A stretch of 64,000 bases of DNA, taken from positions 1 to 64,000 of the forward strand of contig CAZIZO010000017.1 in the NCBI GenBank assembly GCA_964543905.1, written 5' to 3'. A program made the position numbers and the translations under genes. Source of the DNA: GCA-016699835 sp964543905. Its GTDB lineage: Bacteria > Planctomycetota > Phycisphaerae > Phycisphaerales > UBA1924. The notes beneath the pieces are model-generated. The model ran no database searches. It was not told the DNA's origin and saw only the letters and a program-made list of their open reading frames with translations. Positions 51,909-61,800 of the stretch are shown here, one piece after another; positions within the stretch are counted from its first letter, which is position 1; each line of letters opens with the position of its first letter.

Positions 51909-53519
51909 TCACGCCCCGCGCCGGACCCCGCCCCGCCCCAGGCAGCACACGCCGAACGCCGCGGCAGAACCGATCACCAGGTGCCACGCATACGTGATCT
52001 TCACGTCGCGCACGTGCTCCCGCGTCCAATCGAACAGATCGGTCCACCATCCCCACACGATGGGCTGGAAGAGCAGCACGACGACGAAGCCGACGACGAG
52101 CGCCGCGATCGCGGACCGCGTACTCCCTCGGCGCGTGAACAACGCCGTGCCAAAGACCCCGAGCAGACCCGCATACGCGAAGTTCATCACCGACAACACA
52201 AACCCGATGAGACGCATCCCCGACGCCGCGAACCAATGGGTGCACACCAACGCGAACAACCCCAGCGCCACCCCCGCGCCCAGCACACCCAGCCGCCCCA
52301 CCCGGAGATAGTGCCCATCCTCCCGCCCCGGCGTCCACCGCCGATACAGGTCCGACACGAAGGTGCTCGACATCGAGTTCAGCCCCGAGTTGATCCCCGC
52401 CGGACCCGCCGCGAACAGCCCCGCCAGAAAGAGCCCCGCCAGACCCCCGGTCATCTCCCGCAGCGCAAACACCTGGAACGCCTGGCTCGAACCCTCGGGA
52501 CGATACCCCGGCGCGGCCGCGCCCATCACGTCCGGCCTCGCGTAGTACACGTACAACAGCAGCCCCAGCGTCAGGAAGATCAGCACCGCGGGAATCCCGA
52601 TCACCACGCCCCCCATCACCGACATCGAGCCCTTCGCCGCACTCTTGCACGTCAGCATCCGCTGCACCAAATCCTGGTCCATTCCGTGCGAGGCGAGCGT
52701 CAGCAGCACGAATCCCGTAAGGCACGTCAGCAGCGAAAACTCCTGCGCGGGATCAAACCCCAGGTTGGGCTTCCCCGCCTCCAGCCCGATCGACAACAGG
52801 TGCAACTTGCTCCTGCCGCTCGGCCCCGGCTGCGCCAACACCTCGATGATCTCCGGGATCGAGAGCGGGATCTTCGACAGCACGATCGCGATCGTCGCCA
52901 CCGCCGCCCCGAGGTACACCGTGACCTGGAGCACGTCGGTCCAGATCACGCTCGACACGCCGCCGACGAACGTGAAGACGATCCCAAAGGCGACAAACCC
53001 GGCGATCGTGATCGCCATGTGCGTGGGGCTCGTATCCCCGAAGATCGCCAGACTTGCGGGCAGCGACCCGACGAAGACCCGCGCCCCGCTCGCGAACACC
53101 CGCCCCACCAGGTACGCGATCGACGTCGCCTGCCTCGCGCCCTCGCCGAACCGCGTCGTCAACAACTGATACGGCGTCGTGACGTTCAGCCGGTAGTACG
53201 CCGGGATGAACACCGTCGCCAGCAGCACCGCCGCCAGCATACCCCCGATGTTGCTCGCCAGATAACTCAGATCCCCCGCGTACGCCTGCTCCGGCACTCC
53301 GACGAACGTCGCCGCCGACTGCGCCGTCGCCAGGATCGAGAACGCCACCGCCCATGCCGGCATCGAGCGGTTCGCCAGGAAGTACTCGTCGGTCGTCCTC
53401 GCGCGCCGCCTCGAGAAGTACACCCCCGCCCCGATCAGCACCGCAAAGTACCCGCCCAGCACCGCCCAATCGCCCCACAAGAGCGACGTGGCCGCCAGCC
53501 CATGCGGATGCAGTATCAT
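51909..53519 (-). CDS. Sodium:solute symporter (SSF family)
   Basis: A 536-residue transporter with 13-14 membrane spans. The family block is RARTTDEYFLANRSMPAWAV, then SILATAQSAATFVGVPEQAY and the later ASHGMDQDLVQRMLTCKS and GLFAAGPAGINSGLNSMSS. The SSF type moves sugars, amino acids or sialic acids with Na+. The substrate cannot be read here. ATG 53519 has GGAGGG just upstream; an ATG at 53528 is an alternative. The start overlaps that of the divergent amidase gene. Confidence 0.9.
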   Translation of the reverse strand: MILHPHGLAATSLLWGDWAVLGGYFAVLIGAGVYFSRRRARTTDEYFLANRSMPAWAVAFSILATAQSAATFVGVPEQAYAGDLSYLASNIGGMLAAVLLATVFIPAYYRLNVTTPYQLLTTRFGEGARQATSIAYLVGRVFASGARVFVGSLPASLAIFGDTSPTHMAITIAGFVAFGIVFTFVGGVSSVIWTDVLQVTVYLGAAVATIAIVLSKIPLSIPEIIEVLAQPGPSGRSKLHLLSIGLEAGKPNLGFDPAQEFSLLTCLTGFVLLTLASHGMDQDLVQRMLTCKSAAKGSMSVMGGVVIGIPAVLIFLTLGLLLYVYYARPDVMGAAAPGYRPEGSSQAFQVFALREMTGGLAGLFLAGLFAAGPAGINSGLNSMSSTFVSDLYRRWTPGREDGHYLRVGRLGVLGAGVALGLFALVCTHWFAASGMRLIGFVLSVMNFAYAGLLGVFGTALFTRRGSTRSAIAALVVGFVVVLLFQPIVWGWWTDLFDWTREHVRDVKITYAWHLVIGSAAAFGVCCLGRGGVRRGA

Positions 53520-53526
53520 GCCCTCC

Positions 53527-54642
53527 ATGACGCGAGCGAACTCCTTTCCCATCCGTGGCGCGGGCCTCCCGCCCTTGCCGACCGCACGAGCATACTCGAT
53601 CTGGCTTGTCCTCGCGTGCGCCCTGCTCCTGTCCGCGTGCGCCTCCACCCGCCCCGGCACGCGCCTCCAACGCCGCGGCGACGAAATCGTCATCGCCGGC
53701 CAACTCTTCCACACCAACACCCCCGTCGTCCTCTGGACCGACCCCGGCGGCTACGACGCCTACCGCGTCGAACAACGCTTCGCCCCTTACGACGAATCCA
53801 CCTGGGAAGCCATGCAGAAGGCCGGCAAAGCCCCCGACTCCCCCAACCGCTACAGCCTCCGCTTCGCCAAGTCCCTCAACCCCGACGAACTCGAGCGCCT
53901 CCGCGGCGGCGGCTGGTCCCTCAACGACGTCCAGGACCGCGTCGACCAGTTCGTCCTCCACTACGACGTCTGCGGCACCAGCCGAACCTGCTTCCGCGTC
54001 CTCCACGATCAACGCAACCTCTCCGTCCACTTCATGCTCGACCTCGACGGCACCATCTACCAGACCCTTGACGTCAAAGAACGCGCCTGGCACGCCACCA
54101 CCAGCAACGACCGCTCCGTCGGCATCGAGATCGCCAACATCGGCGCCTACTCCTTCAAGGAGAAAGACCCCTTCGACCAGTGGTACCAGCGCGAGCCCGC
54201 CCCCGCTCGCCGCGGAACCGTCGGCCACTCGCGCACGCGCCTCACCATCCCCCCCCGCTTGGGCGACGGCGGCGTGCGCACGCCCAACTTTGTGGGCTAC
54301 ACCGATCGCCCCGAGCAAATCGTCGGCGTCATCCAGGGCCGGACCCTCCGCCAATACGACCTCACCCCCCAGCAATACGCCGCCCTCGAAAAACTCACCG
54401 CCACCCTCTGCACCGTCCTGCCCAAGATCCGCTGCGACTACCCACGCGACCAGAATGGTCACCTCATCACCGGCAAACTTCCCGACGAGGAACTCTCCCG
54501 CTACGCCGGGCTCCTGGGACACTTTCACGTCCAGGACAACAAGATCGACCCAGGACCCGCCTTGCAATGGGAGCGGGTCATTCGCAACGCCCGCCGACAG
54601 ATGCCCGCGCGATCGCCCGCGTCTGGGTTTCGCGCTCCATAA
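53527..54642 (+). CDS. Lipoprotein N-acetylmuramoyl-L-alanine amidase
   Basis: A 371-residue exported enzyme with lipoprotein signal (SIWLVLACALLLSAC, acylated Cys after LSA). The Amidase_2 domain reads QFVLHYDVCGTSRTCF, SVHFMLDLDGTIYQTLDV and ERAWHATTSNDRSVGIEIAN, giving the usual zinc His pair. It probably remodels peptidoglycan at the outer membrane. ATG 53527 is taken; an ATG at 53518 would add three residues. There is no room for an upstream ribosome site that is not inside the divergent symporter gene. Confidence 0.88.
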   Translation: MTRANSFPIRGAGLPPLPTARAYSIWLVLACALLLSACASTRPGTRLQRRGDEIVIAGQLFHTNTPVVLWTDPGGYDAYRVEQRFAPYDESTWEAMQKAGKAPDSPNRYSLRFAKSLNPDELERLRGGGWSLNDVQDRVDQFVLHYDVCGTSRTCFRVLHDQRNLSVHFMLDLDGTIYQTLDVKERAWHATTSNDRSVGIEIANIGAYSFKEKDPFDQWYQREPAPARRGTVGHSRTRLTIPPRLGDGGVRTPNFVGYTDRPEQIVGVIQGRTLRQYDLTPQQYAALEKLTATLCTVLPKIRCDYPRDQNGHLITGKLPDEELSRYAGLLGHFHVQDNKIDPGPALQWERVIRNARRQMPARSPASGFRAP

Positions 54643-54680
54643 GCCTGGTCGCCCGCGAGGACCCACTCACGGCCACTCCT

Positions 54681-55778
54681 TCACCGAGCCGACTTCGGGG
54701 AGACGATATAGCACGTCCCCTTGTTCCCCTCCAGCCACACGCGCGTCAGGTCCTCGCGAAGGTACACGCGCTTTCCCTCCTCCGCGGTCGACGCCGCCGG
54801 GTCGTTGACGCACACGTCGCCCCGCTCATCAAAGCCCGTCACGACGATGAGATGCCCGTCCGTCTCGCGGTACGGCGCGTGGCGGAGTTCGCCCGCCTGC
54901 GCCTTGAAGGAGATCACGACGGGCAACCCGCGGTCGATCAGCCGCTCCACCTCGCGCCAACTCGAGAGGCGGGTCACCTCGCCATAGGCCCCCAACTCAA
55001 ACACCGCCTGCATGTTCCTCGGCCAGTTCCCATAGAGGTCGTGCCGCGCGTCGTACGCCCGCTTCGCCACGGACTGCACCTCCGTCGCCACGCCGAGATA
55101 CCGAAGCACCATCGCCACACTTGTCGGGCTGCACAGCCGTCCCGCGAGCGCGGGATCGTCCGTCTTCTGCGAAAGGAACGGGACATCCAGGCGCCTCGCC
55201 CTCCCGGGGGGAGGGGGCTGGAGAGCGGGTTCGCCATGTCGTTCGCCCGCCCGCGGGTTCTCGCGCGTCAGCGTCACCGCCATTCGCCGAAGGACCACGC
55301 CCTCACCCGTGCCGCCCACGCGCTCCGCGATCGCGCGCCACTGGAAACGCTTGCACGCCCGCTCGCACCGCACGGAGTCCACATCGACGCGCGCCACACC
55401 GCCCTCGCGCACGATCTCTCCCGCGTACGCCGGCTCTCCTACCTCGCCCACGAACATCCAGGGCGTCCAATCCCGACCCGTGTTCGTGGGTGAGACGCGC
55501 ACCTCAAACCGAACCCGCGCGCCCCTCGGCACGTGCACGTTCCACGAGACCAACGCCTCCACGAACTCCTCGTGGATCGCCGGGCTCTCATAGATCGCGG
55601 GCGTGCCGCCCCCAGGGCTGAGGTTGATCCACGCGGGCGACTCGGCATCGACCAGCGCCAGCGGCCCGGGTGTCCGCACCCGCCGCGATCGCCAGGATGA
55701 ATCACCCTCGCGCGGGGCGCTCGCGCACCCGCCCAGCGCCAGCACGCACGCCGACAGTACTCCAATCGCCCGTCTCAC
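54681..55778 (-). CDS. C39-like peptidase domain lipoprotein
   Basis: A 365-residue protein with lipobox LGGC near residue 17. The first ~190 residues form a beta-sandwich. The C-terminal ~180 carry a papain-like/C39 domain with Cys in GRLCSPTSVAMVLRYLGV, His in TDGHLIVVTGFDE and Asp in VCVNDPAAS, the expected triad order. It may cut exported proteins or peptides. GTG 55778 overlaps the stop of the M16 peptidase gene (GTGA), so two exported peptidase-like proteins are coupled. Confidence 0.85.
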   Translation of the reverse strand: MRRAIGVLSACVLALGGCASAPREGDSSWRSRRVRTPGPLALVDAESPAWINLSPGGGTPAIYESPAIHEEFVEALVSWNVHVPRGARVRFEVRVSPTNTGRDWTPWMFVGEVGEPAYAGEIVREGGVARVDVDSVRCERACKRFQWRAIAERVGGTGEGVVLRRMAVTLTRENPRAGERHGEPALQPPPPGRARRLDVPFLSQKTDDPALAGRLCSPTSVAMVLRYLGVATEVQSVAKRAYDARHDLYGNWPRNMQAVFELGAYGEVTRLSSWREVERLIDRGLPVVISFKAQAGELRHAPYRETDGHLIVVTGFDERGDVCVNDPAASTAEEGKRVYLREDLTRVWLEGNKGTCYIVSPKSAR

Positions 55779-58489
55779 GGCTTCACCGCGTCCCCGTTGG
55801 CATCGAGCAGGACCGGCACGGGCAGGTCGATGCCCTTGATCTGCTCCAGAATAAGGCCCTTGTCGCCGACGAGCACGAGGACGCCCTGCTCGAGCGGGAT
55901 CGCGGGGCGAGCGAGCGCGTTGAGTTGGGCCGCCGTGACCTTCTCCATGGCGGCGAGGTCCCTGGCGATGGTGTCCAGCGGCAAGCCGCACTCGACGAGG
56001 CGCGCGTTCGCGCCGAGAAGGCCCTGCAGCCCCTCGAAGGTCGAAACGGTGGTGTTGCGCACGGTCTCGCGCACCTTGCCGGCCTCCTCGTCGCTGATGT
56101 CGCCGCCGCGAAGACGGGCGATCTCACCCAGGAACTCCTTGAGCGCGGGGCCCGTCACCTCCGCCTTGACGCTCGAGGACGCGACGAACGACCCCGCCGA
56201 GGGCTCCATGACGAAGTTGCATCGCGCGCCGTAGGTGTACCCGTGCTTCTCGCGCAGGTTCTGGTTCAGGCGGCTCGTGAAACTCCCGCCCAGCACGGTG
56301 CCGAGCAGCGTGCGGGGGATGCGCGACGCGTCGGCATACGGAACTCCGGGCATGGCGAAGCGGATGACCGTCTGCACCGCGCCGGGGCGATCGACGATCG
56401 CCACCCGTAGCGCGTCGCCGGCGCGGGGAGTTACGAACCCCCCCTGCGAACCACCGACGGGGGGGGCCTGCGGACTCTTCCAATCGCCCAGCGCCGCGTC
56501 GAGCGATGTCCTGGCGTCCTGCAGGCTCAGATCGCCCGCAATGAGGATCGTGGCGAACTCCGGACGGAGCACGGCGGCATGGTGCGCCCGGACATCCTCG
56601 ATCGTGAGTTGCTCGACGGTCTGCACGGTGCCGCCGACGGGCTTGCCGTAGGGGTTCGCGTCCCCGAAGAGCAATCGGGACGCGACCTTCGCGGCCACCG
56701 CGTTGGGTTCCTCGTCCGCTTGGCGGAGTTCGTCGAGATGGGTGCCCTTGATGCGCTCCCAATCTTTGGCGTCCAGGCGCGGCGACTTGATGGCCGCGCT
56801 CGCGAGCGCGAGCGCCTTGTCAAAGTTCCGCTTGAGCACGGTGAGCGAGGCGCTCGCCGTCTCCTGGTCCGCGCTCGCGCCGAACTGCGCCCCCAGCGAC
56901 TGCATCGCCTGTTCGAAGGCGAGCGCGTCCAACGCGCCCGTGCCCTGCTCGATCATCGTCGCCATCAACGGCGAGAGCCCCGCCTTCGCCGGGCTGTCGA
57001 TCGCGCTCGGCGGCTTCACGAGCACGCGCATCGCGACCATGGGCAGATCGCGGCGTGTCCACAGCATCACCTTGATGCCGTTCCTGAGCGTGAACGGCTC
57101 GGGCGCCGCGGGGCTGAAGGTCCCCGAGTTCATGGCCTTGGGCGGCGTGTCCCGCGCGCTCGGCGCCCGCTCGGGCGTCTCGGGCAGGACGCGCATGATC
57201 ACCCGCGACGCGGGCGTGAGCGTCCTGGCGGTCCAGGCCTTCACCGCCTCGGGCGTCGCATGGCGGAACCGATCGAGGTCGCGCTTGAACGAGTTGGGCT
57301 CGCCCCAGTAGTACTCGTACTCGTTCATCTGGTCCGCCTTGCGCTGGAGGCTTTGCAACTGCGAGAGCGCCCCCAACTCGATCGCGGCCTTTCTCGCCTC
57401 CAACTCCTCCGTCGTCGGGCCATCCTTCGTGAAGCGGGCGATCTCTTCATCGATGGCATGCTCCACCTGCGCGAGGTCGGCCTCGGGCTTGGCGTAGACC
57501 TGGATGATGAACTGCGAGGAGAAGGGATAGCCATACTGGCCCACGCTGACGGAACTGGCGATCTGGTCGTCGTAGACGAGCCTCTTGTACAACCGGCAGG
57601 CCTGCCCCTCGCCCAGGACGCGGGCGGCGAGTTGCATCTCGGCGTCGCCCTCGCTGAAGGCCGCGGGGCTGTGGTAGGCGATCATGACCATCGGCAACTC
57701 GACCTTGTCGATCATCGTGTACCGAACGACCTTGCCGATGGTCGGCGTGTCGAGTGCTTTGTGCTGCACGTCGGCCCCGCGGGGGAGCGTGCCGAAGAGT
57801 TGCTCGATGAGGGGTTTGACCTCCGCGCTTTGAAAATCACCCGCGACGACGAGGCTGGCGTTGTTGGGCACGTAGAAGTTGGCGAAGAAGTCTTTGACGT
57901 TGGCGAGGGTGGCGGCCTCGAGGTCCTCGTGCGTGCCGATCACGCCGTAGTGGTACGGGTGGGACGGGGGGTAGAGGAGGCGGCTGAGGTGCTCCTCGGC
58001 CTTGCCGTAGGGACGATTCTCGGTCGTCTGGCGGCGTTCGTTTCGGACGACGTCGCGCTGGAGGTCGAGTTTTTCCTTGGTCATGTAGGCGCCGAGGTCT
58101 TCGAGTCGATCGGCGTCGAGCCACAAAAGCGTGGGCAGGAGTTTGGACGGTCCCCACGAGAAGTAGTTGGTGCGATGGAGGTCGGTGGAGGCGTTGTTGG
58201 CGCCGCCGCCGTTCTCCATGAGGACGTCGAACTTGTTGCCCTCGACGCGCCTGGTGCCCATGAACATCAGGTGCTCGAAGAGGTGGGCGAAGCCGGATCG
58301 GCCCGGCGGCTCGTCGATGGCGCCGACGCGGTACCAGGTGTTGATGGTGGCGACGGGGAGGGAGTGATCCTCGTGGAGGATGACGGTCATGCCGTTCTTG
58401 AGTTGGTACTTCTCGACCTTGACGTCCTGGGCGAGGGCGCCGGTGGCGGTCAGGGCGAGGGTGGTGAGGATGGTGTTCAGGATGCGCAT
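55775..58489 (-). CDS. Periplasmic M16 zinc peptidase (two-domain)
   Basis: A 904-residue exported protease of the pitrilysin family. The signal peptide is MRILNTILTTLALTATGALA. The zinc motif HxxEH is present as HLFEH in GFAHLFEHLMFMGT, with the downstream Glu in NERRQTTENRPYGKAEEHL. The second half repeats the fold (PFTLRNGIKVMLWTRRDLP) without a zinc motif, as usual for fused M16 pairs. It degrades peptides in the periplasm. ATG 58489 directly precedes the signal. Confidence 0.94.
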   Translation of the reverse strand: MRILNTILTTLALTATGALAQDVKVEKYQLKNGMTVILHEDHSLPVATINTWYRVGAIDEPPGRSGFAHLFEHLMFMGTRRVEGNKFDVLMENGGGANNASTDLHRTNYFSWGPSKLLPTLLWLDADRLEDLGAYMTKEKLDLQRDVVRNERRQTTENRPYGKAEEHLSRLLYPPSHPYHYGVIGTHEDLEAATLANVKDFFANFYVPNNASLVVAGDFQSAEVKPLIEQLFGTLPRGADVQHKALDTPTIGKVVRYTMIDKVELPMVMIAYHSPAAFSEGDAEMQLAARVLGEGQACRLYKRLVYDDQIASSVSVGQYGYPFSSQFIIQVYAKPEADLAQVEHAIDEEIARFTKDGPTTEELEARKAAIELGALSQLQSLQRKADQMNEYEYYWGEPNSFKRDLDRFRHATPEAVKAWTARTLTPASRVIMRVLPETPERAPSARDTPPKAMNSGTFSPAAPEPFTLRNGIKVMLWTRRDLPMVAMRVLVKPPSAIDSPAKAGLSPLMATMIEQGTGALDALAFEQAMQSLGAQFGASADQETASASLTVLKRNFDKALALASAAIKSPRLDAKDWERIKGTHLDELRQADEEPNAVAAKVASRLLFGDANPYGKPVGGTVQTVEQLTIEDVRAHHAAVLRPEFATILIAGDLSLQDARTSLDAALGDWKSPQAPPVGGSQGGFVTPRAGDALRVAIVDRPGAVQTVIRFAMPGVPYADASRIPRTLLGTVLGGSFTSRLNQNLREKHGYTYGARCNFVMEPSAGSFVASSSVKAEVTGPALKEFLGEIARLRGGDISDEEAGKVRETVRNTTVSTFEGLQGLLGANARLVECGLPLDTIARDLAAMEKVTAAQLNALARPAIPLEQGVLVLVGDKGLILEQIKGIDLPVPVLLDANGDAVKP

Positions 58490-58859
58490 GGTGGAGTGTA
58501 CGTGGGCGGGGTTAGGGTGTTGTGCGTGCGGGCGCACGGGCATGCGCCCGTAGGATTTTTTTTGTGTGGTGCTCCATATGGGTGCGGAGGACCACGTTTG
58601 TGCGCGCGCGAACGGTCCGTAAGCGATCGCAAACGTCGCGAAGGGCAGGATTTCTCGAGGCCGATTGATCGCGAGGAATTCTGGGATAACGGGGTTGGGA
58701 CGTGCGCTCCTGTGCGCACAAAGAGCGTCACTGCACGGTGGAGATGGGTTTGTCAGGCTTACAGCAACGCGGCGCAATCGGGCCTCTCTAGCAATTCGGA
58801 GGCGAACTCACCACCCGTCATAGACGCCGGGTGGTGGCACGGGGGAGCCAAGGACGGCT
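58490..58859. other. 370-base intergenic region with two hairpins
   Basis: No gene is supported. ACGGGC/GCCCGT (58536-58551) is followed on the plus strand by a run of eight T at 58555-58562, but no plus-strand gene precedes it. Read on the minus strand it is an A-tract upstream of the M16 start. CACCACCC/GGGTGGTG (58809-58836) lies 23 bases past the FtsK-like stop and could end that transcript, though without a T-run. Confidence 0.45.
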
Positions 58860-61800
58860 TCAGACCCGCCCCCCCGCCTTGATCTTGCCTTCGACGAGGT
58901 CCCACCATTCGGGTCTGGGCATGGCGTAGGGGCGGAACTTTTCATGCGTGCCCATTTCCTCGCGGAAGAGGAGGGCGCGGTGGCGGCCGAGTTGGCTGGC
59001 GGCGGGGCTTTCGATGAGGTAGGACGAGTCGGTGGCGGACATCTGGAAGAGGACGCGGGTCTCGAACTCGCGCATGGTTCGGCGTTCGACGCTGCGTTCG
59101 AGGTTGGCGGCGGTGTCGCACCAGGCGACGACGTGCATGTTGAGGCCTGGGCCTTCGCGGAGGAGTTTGGCGAACTGCTGGGCGGGGGTTTCGGGCTTGT
59201 CGCTGGAGCCAAAGTCGAACTCGTCGCCGCGGCGGAGGTCGCGGAACTTGTGGAGGGCGTGGACGAAGAGGTACATGGGGGCAGCGCTTGCGGAAGCCGC
59301 GGGGCCGGTGGCGTTTTCGCCCGCGGCGGCGGATTCGCGGCGGGCGAGTTCCTGGGCGAACTCACTCAATACTGAGGCGACGTCGCGTGGGGTGGCGACG
59401 CGGATGGAGAGCGGGGCAGGCTCTTGATTGGCGAGGTTGGCGACGTTGGCGAGGCGTTGGAAGACCTGGGTGCGCTCGCCGTGCTCGTCGCCGGAGTCGA
59501 GGATGACGAGTTTGGCGGGGGAGGGAGGGGTGTTGGGGTCGGGCGTATCGGCGTTGGCGTCGTGCGCGAGGGCCGCGTGGTGGGCGGCGAGGCTGAGCGC
59601 GCTGGTGGCGAGCATGGCGAGGGCGGAGTCATCGCTTTGCCCGATGAGGAGGACGTTGCCGCCGGATTGGCGGCGAAGGACGGCGGCGGTGGGGTCCTTG
59701 ATGGAGATGGGGTCGCCCAGCCAGAGGCGGGGCTCGTTGGGCGGGAGTGCGGAGCGATCGAGGATGGCGGCGAGGAGCGGGTTGTGGGCGATGTCGCCCG
59801 GGATGTTGCCCTCGAAGACGATGGCCTTGGGCGGGAGTTGGGCATCGGAGGCATTGGCTTTGGCGGCGAGGAGTCGGAGGGCGTCGTCGCGCGTGTCTTC
59901 GCTGAGCCAGACGACCTGGAAGGGGCTGTTGCCCTCGATCATGCCGGACTGGTCGTTGTAGATGGCTTCGCCCGGGCGGGAGAGGAGTCTGGGGGCGGTG
60001 TTGTCTTCGCCCATGATGAGGTAGGCGTCGCCCTCGGAGCATTGGAGGGCGATGCGGACGGCCATCTGGCCGATGGTGGAGCGGGCGATGGAGAAGGCCC
60101 CGGCGAGGGTTTGGGAGCCGAGGATGACGTGGATGCCGAAGGCGCGGCCCTGTCGGACGAGGCGATCGAGGAGGAGCGCGGCCTCTTGTGAAACCTTGTC
60201 GTCTTCGACGAAGAACTCCTGGAACTCATCGACGATGAGGAGGGTCCGGGGGACGGGCCCGGCGTCGGCGGCGAGGCCGCCTTGCTGCTGGGACTTGCGG
60301 AAGGCGGGCATGTTCTGGACGCCCACGTCGCGGAAGAGGGAGCCGCGGCGTGAGAGTTCGGCGTCGAGGCGGCGGAGGACGGAGAGGCCGAACTCGCGTT
60401 CACTTTCGATGGCGATGACGCGCGCGTGGGGGAGGTTGTGGGTGGCGTAGGGTTTGAACTCGACGCCCTTTTTGAAGTCGACGAGGTAGAGTTCGAGTTC
60501 GTCGGGGGAATACCAGAGTGCGGCGTTGGTGATGAGGACGTGGAGGAGGGTGGACTTGCCCGAGCCGGTGCGTCCGGCGATGAGGGCGTGCTGGGCGGTG
60601 CCCGGGCCGAGGGTGATGTGTTGGATTTTGTTGGCGCCGCTGCGGCCGAGGGCGACGTGGACATCGTCGGCGGAGTCGATGGACCACTCTTGGCCGCGGG
60701 GCGGCGCGACGTGGTCGAAGGGAACCTGGACGCGGGAGGAGTCCTTGGCGGCGGCGCCGATGGACTTGACGATCTCGATGAGGCGGGGCTCGTCGGGGAG
60801 GGCGTCGAGGGTGAGGGGCCACGGGGCGAAATCGTCGTCCTTGATCGTGAAGGCGTTGTCCTTCCAGGTGTAGACGTTGCTGTGGCGTTCGATATCGGCG
60901 ATGGGGATGGAGGTGGGGAGTTTCTGCTTGGAGTCGGCGGCGATGAGGGTGAAGACGCCGCAGCGGGGGCCGCTGGTGATGATGCTGGCGAGGCGTTTGG
61001 CGGCTTGCTCGTTGACGTTGGCGGGGAAGTCGGCGAGGACGAGGAAGCGGAAGGGCTCGGCGAGTTCGCCGGCACGCTCGTTGTAGTCCTGGATGCTGGC
61101 GTACTCGTTGCGGAGGTACTTCTGGATCACGTTCTCCATGTGCTCGGTGAGGTCGGTGAGTTTCTGCTCGACGTGCTTGGGATCGGTCCAGATGCGATCG
61201 GAGACGAGGGCGGGGTCGTGGTCGGCGAGGTGCATGAAGGAGGCGAAACTCTGCCCGAGGCCCACGGGGTCGATGAGGGTGAAGCGGGCCTTGCCTGGGG
61301 GGAAGTCGGTCAAGATGCGGAGCATCGCGGCCTGGAGGAGCCTGATCGAATGGGCACGGGCTTCGGCGGGGGCGAGGGCGAGGAGCGAGCCTTTGGAGTA
61401 GAGGTCGAGGAGCAAGGGGAGATCGAAGGGCGCGAGGCCGCGGGAGGTCAGATCGCCCGGGAGCGCGGCCGGATCGACGGCGAGGCGGCCAAGACGGATC
61501 GCGTTGGGGACGAGGGAGGGGAAGGTGAGCGCCGAGGAGGAGCACCAGATCGGGGGTGTGACTTCGGGCGCTTGGGTGATCACGCGAAGTTCGGCGTGGG
61601 TGGCGGCGAGCGACTCGTCGGTCGTGCGGTCGAGGTCCTGTCGTTCGCGGGCTTCGGCGTCGAACAGGGCGGCGAGGCGTTGGTCGCGGGTGGATCGTGC
61701 GGCGGCGAGGCCGCGGTCGCGCTGGGAGGCGAGCGCGGCGAGGTGCTGCTGGTGCGATTCGTGCATCGCGCGGAGTTTCTCGTCGTGGGTTCTCTCAAAA

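Noticed and set aside
58536..58562. Hairpin plus T8 considered as an intrinsic terminator
   Set aside because: It points along the plus strand, where no gene precedes it; both neighbouring genes run on the minus strand.
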